The position numbers were made by a program, and so were the translations under genes. The notes beneath the pieces are model-generated. The model searched no databases. It was not told where the DNA came from and was given only the letters and a program-made list of their open reading frames with translations. This document shows positions 8,037 to 16,804 of a stretch of DNA of 64,000 nucleotides, piece by piece (position 1 is the stretch's first letter; the number at the start of each line of letters is the position of its first letter). The stretch covers positions 186,001-250,000 of the forward strand of contig JAMPAI010000002.1 of assembly GCA_023667315.1 (NCBI GenBank), written 5' to 3'. The DNA comes from Ruminococcus flavefaciens (GTDB lineage Bacteria; Bacteroidota; Bacteroidia; Bacteroidales; P3).

Positions 8037-9527
8037 TCAGGATATATTGTTCTCGTAATATTTCCGGGCCACAGCCAGTACCTCGGCGTCGAAGCCCAGC
8101 AGCCCGGCAATGCGCAAGGCTTCGGCCGGCGGCACGCTTTGCGCGTGTTCCTCCTCCACCGAATAGTCCATGCACGACTGTATGCGCGAAAGCTCGAAAT
8201 GCGCCCCGGCACCGGGCGTTGAAGCCGTTGCCTCCACGCCGTTTTCCGCACCACGGTTCATCCAGTCTTCGCGGAAACCCCTTACCCGCAGGCGGCGCAA
8301 CGCATTGGGAATGGGGCCGTAATGGGTGCTTACCAAGGCCACGCAAGGCAGGTTCTTCAAGGCGTCCAGCACGGCGCACACAATGGCCTTGCCCTCGGTG
8401 GGATTGGTGGTGCGCGCCAGTTCGTCTATAAGCAGCAGCATGTCAGTGCCTCCCCGCAGCTCCCGCAGGATACGGTTGAGCCGCTGCATCTCGGCGCCGA
8501 AAGACGAAAGGCCGCGTTCCTCGTCCTGATTGTCCTGCACCAGCAGTTCCACGCGGTCGAACAGCACCATATGCGCCTCCTGCGCCGGCACCGGAAAGCC
8601 GAACTGCAACAGGCACTGGGCCAAGGCAAGGCTCTTGAGCAGCACGGTCTTTCCACTCATGTTGGCGCCCGTAAACAGGCACGCGCCCGATTGCAGGCTT
8701 ATATCGATGCTTTGGTAGCGATGTCCCTTTTCTTCCAGTATCCGCTTCACCACAGGATGGAACAGCCCCTTGTAGCGCAGTTTCCCCGCGTCCGCCGTGG
8801 CTTGCAGGTCGGGCAGCACCATGCCGTACTCGAACGCCATATACGCCTTGGCTATCAGCAGATCCCAATAGGCCACCAGACGCATGGCCGTTTGCAGGGC
8901 CTCCATGTGCGCGCTCAATCTGCGCGAGAGTTCACGCCTCACCTCGTATTCGATGCCGGCGCATTCCTCCTGCAGCCGCGCCGCTTCCTGCAAGGCCGCC
9001 TCGTCTTCCGACTTGGCCAGTTCCTGTATCTTTTTCCGCTTCTGCGCCAAAAGCGGGTGATATTCATCGTAAATATAGAAAGCGGGCAGTTTCTCGTTCC
9101 TCGGATCCAGAATGGAAACCACCCCGCTCAAGTCAGGAAAATTCTCCGGCGCCGGCTTAAAGGCGCACGCCCGTATCAATCCGGACACCAGGACGGCGCA
9201 ATCGGCCGCCAATAAGGAGAACCGCTTTACCTCAAACAGCTGCACATCGTCCACGTCGCCTTTCCCGATAAGGCCGAACGTGCCGCGTATGTCCAGCACC
9301 TGCGAGAACTTGCGCTTCAGTCTTTCAACCTCAGCCGTCTGCCCTCCGCAAAGCAGGTCCTTGATCTTTTCGACACGCGAAAGTTCCTGCAAAAGAGCCG
9401 CCTCCTCGCCTTTTCCGTACCAATGCGAGCGGGCAAGCAGCTCGCGTCCCACGCCCGACTGCAGGTCCAGTCCCTGCAGCAGGCATGCCAAGCCGCTTAT
9501 ATTCTCTTTTGCCGAATTTACTTCCAT
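8037..9527 (-). CDS. kamC: MutS-like ATPase, probable lysine 5,6-aminomutase reactivase (KamC-like)
   Basis: A 496-residue protein with the MutS core and ATPase but no N-terminal mismatch-recognition domain. Walker A is GANMSGKT at about 287-294 and Walker B LLLIDE at about 364-369, followed by ARTTNPTEG and STHYG as in MutS. Such genes accompany kamD/kamE in lysine fermenters and are annotated as the aminomutase reactivase ATPase, thought to exchange damaged cobalamin. I prefer ATG at 9527 (MEVNSAKEN) over a GTG at 9560 because the latter lies inside the rplS terminator hairpin. The usual partner gene kamB is not adjacent. A general MutS2-like role is a less likely alternative. Confidence 0.8.
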   Translation of the reverse strand: MEVNSAKENISGLACLLQGLDLQSGVGRELLARSHWYGKGEEAALLQELSRVEKIKDLLCGGQTAEVERLKRKFSQVLDIRGTFGLIGKGDVDDVQLFEVKRFSLLAADCAVLVSGLIRACAFKPAPENFPDLSGVVSILDPRNEKLPAFYIYDEYHPLLAQKRKKIQELAKSEDEAALQEAARLQEECAGIEYEVRRELSRRLSAHMEALQTAMRLVAYWDLLIAKAYMAFEYGMVLPDLQATADAGKLRYKGLFHPVVKRILEEKGHRYQSIDISLQSGACLFTGANMSGKTVLLKSLALAQCLLQFGFPVPAQEAHMVLFDRVELLVQDNQDEERGLSSFGAEMQRLNRILRELRGGTDMLLLIDELARTTNPTEGKAIVCAVLDALKNLPCVALVSTHYGPIPNALRRLRVRGFREDWMNRGAENGVEATASTPGAGAHFELSRIQSCMDYSVEEEHAQSVPPAEALRIAGLLGFDAEVLAVARKYYENNIS

Positions 9528-9542
9528 ATGACAGAATACACC

Positions 9543-9583
9543 AAAAAGGCTGCCTGACACGTAGTCGCGCCATGCAGCCTTTT
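9543..9583 (-). terminator. Terminator of the ribosomal protein operon
   Basis: Arms AAAAAGGCTGC (from 9543) and GCAGCCTTTT (to about 9583) flank a 20-bp loop that can pair further. The minus-strand transcript ends in a T-run. It separates rplS from kamC; no convincing -7 box for kamC lies in the 16 bp that remain, so kam transcription may depend partly on read-through. Confidence 0.7.
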
Positions 9584-9605
9584 AGCAATTGTTTCCAAGA
9601 AAGAC

Positions 9606-9959
9606 TTAGAAACGACGTTCTTTGATACGCGCTTTCTTGCCGGTAAGGTTACGCAGGTAGAAGATACGGGCGCGACGAACGACCCCGCGTTTGTTCACTT
9701 CCACTTTTTCGATAAAGGGGGAGTTAACGGGGAAGATCCTTTCCACGCCGATGTTGCTCGACATTTTACGTACCGTGAACGTAGCCGTGGTGCCGCTGCC
9801 CGAACGTTGCAATACAACGCCCTGAAACTGCTGGATACGTTCCTTGTTACCTTCCTTGATCTTGTAACTTACGGTTATGGTGTCGCCCGCCTTGAAAGCA
9901 GGCAGCTCGTTGCTTTTTGTGAGCGTGTCAACAAATTGCATTAAAGCCGGTTTGCTCAT
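9606..9959 (-). CDS. rplS: 50S ribosomal protein L19
   Basis: The 117-residue bL19, matching the usual length. [23 protein letters not shown], the [26 protein letters not shown] region and the basic tail [20 protein letters not shown] are characteristic. It is a 50S protein at the subunit interface. It follows rplT by 28 bp. In many bacteria rplS sits with trmD; here it is appended to the thrS-infC-rpmI-rplT group, probably as the last gene before the terminator. Confidence 0.97.
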   Translation of the reverse strand: MSKPALMQFVDTLTKSNELPAFKAGDTITVSYKIKEGNKERIQQFQGVVLQRSGSGTTATFTVRKMSSNIGVERIFPVNSPFIEKVEVNKRGVVRRARIFYLRNLTGKKARIKERRF

Positions 9960-9987
9960 GGTTTTCTGTTTTTATATGTTAACAACT

Positions 9988-10332
9988 CTATTTTACGCTA
10001 TCTACGACAGCCTTGAAAGCTTCGGGATGGTTCATCGCCAAATCGGCCAGAACCTTGCGGTTCAAGTCGATGTTCTTCTGATGAAGCTTGCCCATGAATG
10101 CCGAATACGACATTCCGTAGGGACGGATACCGGCATTGATACGTACAATCCAAAGGTTGCGGAAACTTCTCTTTTTGGCCTTGCGGTCACGGTAAGCATA
10201 TACCAGACCCTTTTCCAAAGAGTTCTTGGCAACTGTCCACACATTTTTTCTACGTCCGAATTGACCGCGGGTCAATTTCAGCATCTTTTTCCGGCGTGCC
10301 CTTGCGGCAACCACATTGACTGATCTTGGCAT
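9988..10332 (-). CDS. rplT: 50S ribosomal protein L20
   Basis: The 114-residue bL20: [22 protein letters not shown] at the start, then the helical [20 protein letters not shown] segment and a C-terminal domain with [17 protein letters not shown]. It binds 23S rRNA early in 50S assembly and in several bacteria represses its own rpmI-rplT message. Here a 122-bp spacer with a GC-rich hairpin (10423-10438) separates it from rpmI, a possible place for such control, though no L20 leader could be established by eye. Confidence 0.97.
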   Translation of the reverse strand: MPRSVNVVAARARRKKMLKLTRGQFGRRKNVWTVAKNSLEKGLVYAYRDRKAKKRSFRNLWIVRINAGIRPYGMSYSAFMGKLHQKNIDLNRKVLADLAMNHPEAFKAVVDSVK

Positions 10333-10422
10333 CTTTTTTGTTTTTTGTATGAGCGTTCCGTTCTTTCAGGAAACTTTGTGCTCATAATCAATTAATAAAT
10401 TTTTTCTTCGGGAGGGTTTAGC

Positions 10423-10438
10423 GGCGTTCCCGAACGCC
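10423..10438 (-). promoter_or_regulatory. GC-rich hairpin in the rpmI-rplT spacer
   Basis: GGCGTTC and GAACGCC make 7-bp perfect arms around two bases. No T-run follows, so it is not a classical terminator; it may be an attenuator or a processing or regulatory structure ahead of rplT. Confidence 0.45.
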
Positions 10439-10454
10439 TTCGGGCGGCAAAAGC

Positions 10455-10649
10455 CTACCTGTTCAGCATATCGCGCACCGCCGCTTCGTTGGCGTGGTGA
10501 ACAATGGCCGAATAAGTAAGATTACGTTTACGCTTGGTGCTTTTCTTGGTCAGGATGTGACTCTTGTAAGCATGCTGGCGTTTAATCTTGCCCGTTCCGG
10601 TGAAAGAAAATCTTTTCTTCGCAGCCGATTTGGTCTTTTGCTTTGGCAT
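10455..10649 (-). CDS. rpmI: 50S ribosomal protein L35
   Basis: The 64-residue bL35, entirely basic. [21 protein letters not shown] and the [19 protein letters not shown] segment are diagnostic. It lies 29 bp after infC and upstream of rplT, the conserved infC-rpmI-rplT order. Confidence 0.97.
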   Translation of the reverse strand: MPKQKTKSAAKKRFSFTGTGKIKRQHAYKSHILTKKSTKRKRNLTYSAIVHHANEAAVRDMLNR

Positions 10650-10678
10650 GATTTGTTGATTATTGTTGGTTTTCTACT

Positions 10679-11284
10679 CTATTCTTCCGTTTCCTCGGCC
10701 TTGGGGGCGGCCTTCTTGACCGAAGCCTTGACGGGGCTGATCATCATCATCATCCGCTTGCCTTCCAATTTAGGCATGCTTTCGGGCTTGCCGTATTCCA
10801 AAAGGGCCTCGGCGAACTTAAGCAGGATAACCTCGCCCTGTTCCTTGTAGATGATGGTACGTCCCCTGAAGAACACGTCCACCTTTACCTTGGAGCCTTC
10901 CGAGAGGAAACGCTTGGCGTGGTTCAACTTGAAGTTGAAATCGTGGTCGTCGGTCTGCGGTCCCAGACGGATTTCCTTTACCACGATCTTGGCGCTCTTG
11001 GCCTTGATTTCCTTCTGCTTGCGCTTCTGTTCGTAAAGGAACTTCTGGTAATCGATTACCTTGCACACGGGAGGGTTGGCCGAAGGTGAGATCTCCACCA
11101 AATCCAATTCCCGTTCTTCGGCTATCTTCAAGGCATCCTTAAGGTGCATGATGGCCGTTTCCACATTCTCGCCCACAACGCGCACAACCGGCGCGGTGAT
11201 ACGGCGATTGATCCGGTGTTCGGGTTCCTTCTTTACCGGAACGCGAAAACCACGGTTCTGACTTCTGTTACTCGTGATAGCGAT
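10679..11284 (-). CDS. infC: Translation initiation factor IF-3, non-AUG start
   Basis: A 201-residue IF-3 if started at ATC 11284-11282. The open frame from the first ATG/GTG (11185) would remove the conserved N-terminal [20 protein letters not shown] segment, so an upstream start is required. Between the preceding stop and that segment there is no ATG, GTG or TTG, but an ATC lies 8 nt after a perfect AGGAGG (11298-11293). IF-3 genes are classically started from rare AUU/AUC/AUA codons, which lets IF-3 repress its own synthesis. N-domain about 30-100, linker helix [18 protein letters not shown]-domain with [20 protein letters not shown]. The C-terminal tail is Lys/Ala/Glu rich. Confidence 0.93.
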   Translation of the reverse strand: MAITSNRSQNRGFRVPVKKEPEHRINRRITAPVVRVVGENVETAIMHLKDALKIAEERELDLVEISPSANPPVCKVIDYQKFLYEQKRKQKEIKAKSAKIVVKEIRLGPQTDDHDFNFKLNHAKRFLSEGSKVKVDVFFRGRTIIYKEQGEVILLKFAEALLEYGKPESMPKLEGKRMMMMISPVKASVKKAAPKAEETEE

Positions 11285-11292
11285 GGCGCTGT

Positions 11293-11298
11293 CCTCCT
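11293..11298 (-). promoter_or_regulatory. Perfect Shine-Dalgarno (AGGAGG) for infC
   Basis: AGGAGG with 8-nt spacing to the ATC start. Strong Shine-Dalgarno sequences are rare in Bacteroidota, whose 30S normally hides the anti-SD, so this site fixes the infC start and points to special translational control. Confidence 0.8.
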
Positions 11299-11307
11299 AA
11301 AATTTTA

Positions 11308-13239
11308 TTACAGGTATTCTTTAACTTCTTGCTGAACCTTGGCGATGAATTCGTCTAACTTCATCGTGCCGAGGTCGCCTTCTCCGTGCTTGCGTACCGA
11401 AACGCTGCGTTCGGCGGCTTCTTTCTCGCCCACAATCAGCATATAGGGAATGTGACGGAGTTCGGCGTCGCGGATCTTGCGGCCCGTCTTCTCGCTGCGG
11501 TCGTCCACTTCGCCGCGCAGGTCGGCGTCGGCAAGCAACGACTTCACTTCCTTGGCGTAGTCCAGGTACTTGTCGCTGATGGGCAGCACGCTGAACTGAA
11601 CCGGCGTGATCCACAGGGGGAACTTGCCGGCGGTGTTTTCGGTAAGTACCGCCACGAAACGTTCCATGGAGCCGAAAGGCGCCCGGTGAATCATGATGGG
11701 ACGGTGCTTCTGGTTGTCGGCGCCCACGTATTCGAGGCCGAAACGCTCGGGCAGGTTGTAGTCCACCTGAACCGTGCCCAACTGCCACTTGCGACCCAGA
11801 GCGTCCTTTACCATAAAGTCGAGCTTGGGACCGTAGAAAGCGGCTTCCCCGTATTCCACGTAGGTGTTCAGACCCTTTTCCTGAGCGGCTTCGACAATGG
11901 CTTTCTCGGCCTTTTCCCAGTTTTCGTCCGTACCGATGTACTTGCTGTGGTCCACCTTGTCGCGCAAGGAAATCTGAGCCGAATATTCCTTGAAGTGCAG
12001 GGTTTTGAAAATCAACAAGATGATATCGATTACCGACTCGAACTCAGCCTTGAGCTGGTCGGCGGTACAGAAGATATGGGCGTCGTCTTGGGTAAAGCCG
12101 CGCACACGGGTCAGCCCATGCAACTCGCCGCTCTGTTCGTAGCGGTAAACGGTTCCGAACTCGGCGATGCGCAAGGGAAGATCCTTGTACGAATGCGGCT
12201 TGGAACGGTAAACCTCGCAGTGGTGGGGGCAGTTCATCGGCTTGAGGAAGAACTGCTCGCCCTCGATGGGCGTATTGATGGGTTGGAAAGAATCCTTTCC
12301 GTATTTGTCGTAGTGACCCGAAGTCTTGTAGAGTTCCACGTTGCCGATGTGCGGGCACATCACCTGCACGTAGCCGGCCTTGCGCTGCACGCGCTTGAGG
12401 AAGTTCTCCAGCTGCTCGCGCATGGCCGTGCCGTTGGGCAGCCAGATGGGCAGGCCCGCCCCCACCTTGGTGGAGAAGGTAAAGAGTTCCATCTCCTTAC
12501 CGATCTTGCGGTGATCGCGTTTCTTGGCTTCTTCCAGGAATTCGAGATAGTCCTTAAGGTCTTTCTGCTTGGGAAAGGCCACCCCGTAGATACGGGTAAG
12601 CATCTTGCGCTTTTCGTCGCCGCGCCAATAGGCACCGGCCACGGAGGTAAGCTTGAAGGCCTTGATGAAGGAGGTGTCGGGAAGGTGCGGCCCGCGGCAG
12701 AGGTCGGTAAACGTACCGTTTGTGTAGAAGGTAATCTTGCCGTCTTCCAGGTCTTTGAGCAGGTCGAGCTTGTACTCGTCGCCTTTCTTGGTAAAGTAGT
12801 CGATGGCCTCGGCCTTGCTTACGTCCTTGCGCACGAACGCCTGCTTTTCGGCGGCCAGTTCCATAACGCGCTTTTCGATTTTCTCGAAATCGTCGGACGA
12901 GATTTCCCTGTCGCCGAAATCGATATCGTAATAGAAACCGGTATCGATATTGGGCCCGATGCCGAATTTGGCGCCGGGATAAAGCTGTTCGATGGCTTCG
13001 GCGGCCAAGTGTGCCGTGGAATGCCAGAAAGCGGCACGACCGCCCTCATCCTGCCAGGTAAGCAGGGTCAGGTTGCAATCTTCCTCGATAGGACGGGTGG
13101 CGTCCCATATCTTATCGCCCACCTTGGCGGCCAAAACATTGCGCGCCAAGCCTTCGCTGATACTCTTGGCAACCTCCAAAGGCGTAACGCCCTTGGGGTA
13201 TTGCTTCACTGAACCGTCAGGTAATGTAATGTTTATCAT
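11308..13239 (-). CDS. thrS: Threonine--tRNA ligase
   Basis: A 643-residue class II synthetase of normal length. I start at ATG 13239 ([15 protein letters not shown]), the first residue of the TGS domain (about 1-62); the longer frame reads only promoter sequence. The N2 editing domain follows ([17 protein letters not shown]). The catalytic core carries [12 protein letters not shown] with the zinc cysteine, and motif 3 [13 protein letters not shown]. The C-terminal anticodon domain begins near 540. It is first in the thrS-infC-rpmI-rplT-rplS operon; 23 bp separate it from infC. Confidence 0.97.
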   Translation of the reverse strand: MINITLPDGSVKQYPKGVTPLEVAKSISEGLARNVLAAKVGDKIWDATRPIEEDCNLTLLTWQDEGGRAAFWHSTAHLAAEAIEQLYPGAKFGIGPNIDTGFYYDIDFGDREISSDDFEKIEKRVMELAAEKQAFVRKDVSKAEAIDYFTKKGDEYKLDLLKDLEDGKITFYTNGTFTDLCRGPHLPDTSFIKAFKLTSVAGAYWRGDEKRKMLTRIYGVAFPKQKDLKDYLEFLEEAKKRDHRKIGKEMELFTFSTKVGAGLPIWLPNGTAMREQLENFLKRVQRKAGYVQVMCPHIGNVELYKTSGHYDKYGKDSFQPINTPIEGEQFFLKPMNCPHHCEVYRSKPHSYKDLPLRIAEFGTVYRYEQSGELHGLTRVRGFTQDDAHIFCTADQLKAEFESVIDIILLIFKTLHFKEYSAQISLRDKVDHSKYIGTDENWEKAEKAIVEAAQEKGLNTYVEYGEAAFYGPKLDFMVKDALGRKWQLGTVQVDYNLPERFGLEYVGADNQKHRPIMIHRAPFGSMERFVAVLTENTAGKFPLWITPVQFSVLPISDKYLDYAKEVKSLLADADLRGEVDDRSEKTGRKIRDAELRHIPYMLIVGEKEAAERSVSVRKHGEGDLGTMKLDEFIAKVQQEVKEYL

Positions 13240-13278
13240 CATCTTATAAAAAGCATTCCCCTCGTACAAAAGGGAGGG

Positions 13279-13286
13279 CAAAGATA
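13279..13286 (-). promoter_or_regulatory. -7 promoter box for the thrS operon
   Basis: TATCTTTG on the minus strand followed by CC, 40 bp upstream of the thrS ATG at 13239. Confidence 0.75.
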
Positions 13287-13497
13287 ACAAAAAAAACGAG
13301 AGAAAAAAACTCTTTACAATCTTTCTATCCTCCGCAAAAAGAGCAACTTACAAGTACGCAACTTTTAGTTATCAACAAGCGGCGGTCAAAAGCATTCTTT
13401 CTGTTTCCCATTCTTTTCTTTGGCAAATCTTTGACAAAGCGAAGAAAAGTAATTTAGCTGCCGCACCTCAGTGCGCAAAAAAAACTACCTTTACACT

Positions 13498-14172
13498 ATG
13501 ATTCGCGTAGAAAACATCAAAAAGGCCTACGGGCAGCTGGAAGTCCTTAAATCGATAAACCTTAGCATTGAACCGCGCCAGGTGGTGTGCATTACCGGGG
13601 CGTCCGGCGCCGGCAAGACCACCCTGCTGCAGATTATGGGCAGCCTGGACAAACCCGATTCGGGTTCGGTCTTTATCGGCGACACCGACCTTTACCGGCT
13701 CTCCGCCAAGAAGTTGGCCGCCTTCCGCAACAGGCAGATCGGCTTCGTGTTCCAGTTCCACTACCTTTTGCCGGAATTCAGCGCAATCGAAAACGTGATG
13801 ATGCCCGCCCTTATCGGCGGCGAAAAAACGAGCGCGGCCAGGGATAGGGCCTTGGAACTGCTGCAATTCCTGGGACTGGAAGACCGCAAGGACCACAAGC
13901 CTTCGGAACTCTCCGGAGGCGAACAGCAGCGGGTGGCCGTGGCACGCGCCCTGGTGAACCGCCCGCAGGTGATTTTTGCCGACGAGCCTTCCGGAAACTT
14001 AGACACCGCCAACGCGCTCTCGCTTCACAAACTCTTTTTTGAACTGAAGGAAAACTACGGACAGACCTTCGTGATCGTGACCCACAACCAGGATCTGGCC
14101 GCCATGTCGGACCGCTGCATCGAAATGAAAGACGGCGCCATTATCGCCGACCGGAATTCCGCCATTCTTTAA
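13498..14172 (+). CDS. lolD: ABC transporter ATP-binding protein, LolD type
   Basis: A 224-residue ATPase of the LolD/MacB class, which powers extraction of lipoproteins from the inner membrane with LolC/E partners (not in the window). Walker [10 protein letters not shown] is at about 34-42, signature LSGGEQQR at 138-145, Walker [13 protein letters not shown] at about 158-169, and the LolD-type [13 protein letters not shown] after the Q-loop. The start is ATG 13498; a -7-like TACCTTTA ends only a few bases before it, so the message may be nearly leaderless. The last four codons (A-I-L-stop) lie inside the first unit of the 23-bp repeat at 14161, so its natural C-terminus may have been replaced. 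Confidence 0.9.
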   Translation: MIRVENIKKAYGQLEVLKSINLSIEPRQVVCITGASGAGKTTLLQIMGSLDKPDSGSVFIGDTDLYRLSAKKLAAFRNRQIGFVFQFHYLLPEFSAIENVMMPALIGGEKTSAARDRALELLQFLGLEDRKDHKPSELSGGEQQRVAVARALVNRPQVIFADEPSGNLDTANALSLHKLFFELKENYGQTFVIVTHNQDLAAMSDRCIEMKDGAIIADRNSAIL

Positions 14173-14258
14173 AGTAAATTTGCGCTATTTCTTAAAGTAA
14201 AACTGCGCCATTCTTTAAAGTAAAATTGCGCCATTTCTTAAAATTATCGTATATTTGC
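14161..14258 (+). repeat. 23-bp tandem repeat between lolD and an AAA ATPase gene
   Basis: Three 23-bp units at 14161-14183, 14184-14206 and 14207-14229 share GC(C/T)ATT(C/T)(T/C)TTAAAGTAAA and end in TGC. A fourth, degenerate and longer unit (14230-14258) runs into the gene's -7 box. Unit 1 contains the lolD stop codon (14170-14172). Each unit ends in a TAAAnnTGC segment that itself resembles a -7 box. There are no spacers, so this is not a CRISPR array. Confidence 0.9.
14250..14257 (+). promoter_or_regulatory. -7 promoter box for the 14.3-kb ATPase
   Basis: TATATTTG followed by C, 19 bp upstream of the ATG at 14276, at the end of the repeat array. Confidence 0.65.
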
Positions 14259-14275
14259 ATCACAACATACTGAAT

Positions 14276-15550
14276 ATGAATACTCCCAAAAAATCATATT
14301 TACCCCGCGTATGCGATGCCCTTTTGCAAAAAAAATTACGTTCCTCGGGAGCCGTTCTCATAACGGGATGCAAATGGTGCGGAAAAACAAGAAGCGCCGG
14401 TCAATTCGCCAAAAGCACCCTGTTTATGCAGGATACCGACCGTTCATCCACCTACCTTGAACTGTCCCAGACCCTCCCCTCCATACTCCTTAACGGAGAA
14501 ACCCCAAGATTGATAGACGAATGGCAAATGGCGCCTGTATTGTGGGATGCTGTACGCCACGAAGTTGACAAACGGGAGGAACCGGGTCAGTTTATACTAA
14601 CCGGCTCCGCCGTACCCAAAGATAACGTTACGGCTCATACCGGAACCGGCAGGATTGCCCGATTGCTGATGCGCCCCATGAGCCTGTTCGAATCGAAAGA
14701 GTCCAACGGTGCGGTTTCCCTTGCCCATCTGTTCGAAAACAACCAGCAAGAAGGAGCCATATCCTCCCTTTCCATAAAAGACATATCGTTTGCCATTTGC
14801 AGGGGCGGCTGGCCGGCATCACTCTTTTTTAACAAAAAAGATGCCTTGGATGTGGCACGGAACTACGTGGATGCCGTTATCGAGGAAGATATATCGCGTG
14901 TGGACGGGATTGAACGCAACCCCCAACGGGTCTTCAACCTGTTACGTTCCCTTTCGAGAAATATCGCCACAATGGTTTCGAACACAACCATCATGCAGGA
15001 TATTGCCGCCTCTGAAACCTCCCTGTCTGCCCCCACGCTCGATTCGTACCTCAACGCCCTACGGCGTATATTTGTAATTGACGACACCTTGGCCTGGTCT
15101 CCGGCTCTGCGTTCAAAAACACCGCTGAGGACCTCTGCCAAACGTAATTTCGTGGATCCTTCCATTGCCGCCGCCGTGCTGCGTTCCAATCCGGACCGAC
15201 TGCTCGAAGATTTCAACACCTTCGGTTTTTTGTTCGAGTCGCTGTGCCACCGGGACATGAAAGTCTATGCCCAGGCAAACGACGGCGACGTCTTTCATTA
15301 CAGAGACAAAAACGGATTGGAGGCGGATATGATTATCGCCTTGCGGGACGGGCGGTGGGCAGCCGTGGAAGTAAAGCTAGGCAGCAGGCAAATCGAGGAA
15401 GCGGCGGCCAACCTCATTAAACTTTCCAACCAAATCGACACCGAAAAAATGGGGAAACCCTCTTTTCTGATGGTGCTGACCGGAGGTGAATACGCATACA
15501 AACGCAAAGACGGAGTTTGGGTCGTGCCCCTCGGTTGCATGAAAGACTAA
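14276..15550 (+). CDS. AAA ATPase with C-terminal DUF4143 (nuclease-like) domain
   Basis: A 424-residue protein started at ATG 14276 (MNTPKKSYLPR); a TTG at 14255 would sit inside the -7 box. Walker A is GCKWCGKT at about 31-38 and Walker B RLIDEW at about 78-83, followed by LTGSAVP as sensor. The C-terminal half fits DUF4143 and keeps a PD-(D/E)xK-like pattern: E321 in FLFES, E349-x-D351 (GLEAD), and E365-V-K367. Such ATPases are abundant in Bacteroidota and archaea with no settled function. The gene fills the gap exactly: repeats begin in the lolD stop and its own stop lies 3 bp from the rodA stop (convergent). AT-richer than both neighbours. Confidence 0.88.
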   Translation: MNTPKKSYLPRVCDALLQKKLRSSGAVLITGCKWCGKTRSAGQFAKSTLFMQDTDRSSTYLELSQTLPSILLNGETPRLIDEWQMAPVLWDAVRHEVDKREEPGQFILTGSAVPKDNVTAHTGTGRIARLLMRPMSLFESKESNGAVSLAHLFENNQQEGAISSLSIKDISFAICRGGWPASLFFNKKDALDVARNYVDAVIEEDISRVDGIERNPQRVFNLLRSLSRNIATMVSNTTIMQDIAASETSLSAPTLDSYLNALRRIFVIDDTLAWSPALRSKTPLRTSAKRNFVDPSIAAAVLRSNPDRLLEDFNTFGFLFESLCHRDMKVYAQANDGDVFHYRDKNGLEADMIIALRDGRWAAVEVKLGSRQIEEAAANLIKLSNQIDTEKMGKPSFLMVLTGGEYAYKRKDGVWVVPLGCMKD

Positions 15551-15553
15551 AGG

Positions 15554-16804
15554 CTACCCGGCCAAACGGCGGGTGTCCATCTTGATGAAGATGAACAGCA
15601 GCAGGGTGAACGCCCACAGGGAGGAGCCCCCGTAACTGAAGAAAGGCAGCGGAATGCCGATAACGGGCAGCAATCCTATGGTCATGCCCACGTTTACGAA
15701 CAGGTGCATAAAGAAAATGCAGGCCACCCCGTAGCCATACACCCGGCCATAGACGGTGCGTTGCCGTTCGGCCATCTTGACGATACGCAGCAACAGCGCC
15801 AGATACAGCGCCAGGAAAACCGTGCAGCCCACCCAGCCCCATTCTTCGCCGAGGGTACAGAAGATAAAGTCGGTGCTTTGCTCGGGCACGAAATCGAACT
15901 TGGTCTGGGTTCCCTGTAGGTATCCCCTGCCCGTAAAGCCGCCGCTGCCGATGGCGATCTTCGACTGGTTCACGTTATATCCCGCCCCCTTTACATCGAT
16001 CTCCTTGCCCAGAAGCACGTTGATACGCGTCTGCTGGTGCGGGCTGAGCTTGTTGAACGCATATTCGACCCCCAAGGTGTAGGCCGAACAGATGCCGAAC
16101 AGCAACACCGCCAGACTGATGTTCTTGAACGTACGCTTGTTGCAGAACAGAAGCGCCGTAACCGCCACGAAAATCACCCCGATAAGCACGTAACGGTTCA
16201 CCAGCAGCGCCGCCACGAACAGCGCCACCGCCACCACGCCCGCCAGCAACACCTTGCCCGACATACCCTCGCGGTAGAGCACCAGCACGAAAGCCACGAA
16301 CACGAGCGCCGAACCCGCGTCGGGCTGCAGCAGGATCAATCCCATCGGGACGAGGAACCACAGCGAGGCGGCGATCTGGTTGCGCACCTTCTTCATATTC
16401 ATGGCCGGCTGCGATACATAGCGCGCAAAGGCCAGACAGGTGGCCACCTTGGCGAACTCCGAGGGCTGAATGGAGAGCGGGCCTATCTTGATCCACGACT
16501 TGGCACCTGAAATCTCGGAGCCGAACACCAGCACCGCCAGCAGCAGCACGATGGCTATGCCGTAGTAGAGGTAGGCGAACTGCACGAATATGCGCAGGTC
16601 GGCAATGAGCACCGCCGTGCCGAGAATCAGCGCCAGCCCGATAAACATAAGCTGCTTGCCGTAACGGGTGGCAAACGAAAAGCCGGTGTTCTCGGGGTCA
16701 TACACCACCGAGTAGATGTTGAACCAGCCCGCTATCACCAACAGCAGGTAGATGAGCAGCAGCGGCTTGTCTATGTTCTTGAATGTGTTTCCTCCCGCGT
16801 TCAT
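15554..16804 (-). CDS. rodA: Rod-shape determining peptidoglycan polymerase RodA
   Basis: SEDS-family glycosyltransferase, 416 residues from ATG 16804 (MNAGGNTFKNIDKP), with about ten membrane segments. Landmarks are the long GAKSWIKIGPLSIQPSEFAK region, the LLQPDAGSALVF segment with the catalytic-type Asp, and the C-terminal GIPLPFFSYGGSS. The ATG overlaps the mrdA stop in an ATGA arrangement, so synthesis is coupled to its cognate transpeptidase. A frame extending beyond 16804 only reads mrdA out of frame. Confidence 0.96.
   Translation of the reverse strand: MNAGGNTFKNIDKPLLLIYLLLVIAGWFNIYSVVYDPENTGFSFATRYGKQLMFIGLALILGTAVLIADLRIFVQFAYLYYGIAIVLLLAVLVFGSEISGAKSWIKIGPLSIQPSEFAKVATCLAFARYVSQPAMNMKKVRNQIAASLWFLVPMGLILLQPDAGSALVFVAFVLVLYREGMSGKVLLAGVVAVALFVAALLVNRYVLIGVIFVAVTALLFCNKRTFKNISLAVLLFGICSAYTLGVEYAFNKLSPHQQTRINVLLGKEIDVKGAGYNVNQSKIAIGSGGFTGRGYLQGTQTKFDFVPEQSTDFIFCTLGEEWGWVGCTVFLALYLALLLRIVKMAERQRTVYGRVYGYGVACIFFMHLFVNVGMTIGLLPVIGIPLPFFSYGGSSLWAFTLLLFIFIKMDTRRLAG

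Noticed and set aside
8018-8254. N-terminal extension of kamD
   Set aside because: The extra 79 residues overlap the end of kamC out of frame and are Arg/Trp-rich; the ATG at 8017 gives the family N-terminus.
10423-10438. Rho-independent terminator between rpmI and rplT
   Set aside because: The hairpin lacks a following T-run and separates two genes that are normally co-transcribed.
14161-14258. CRISPR array
   Set aside because: Units are contiguous 23-mers without unique spacers and no cas genes are present.
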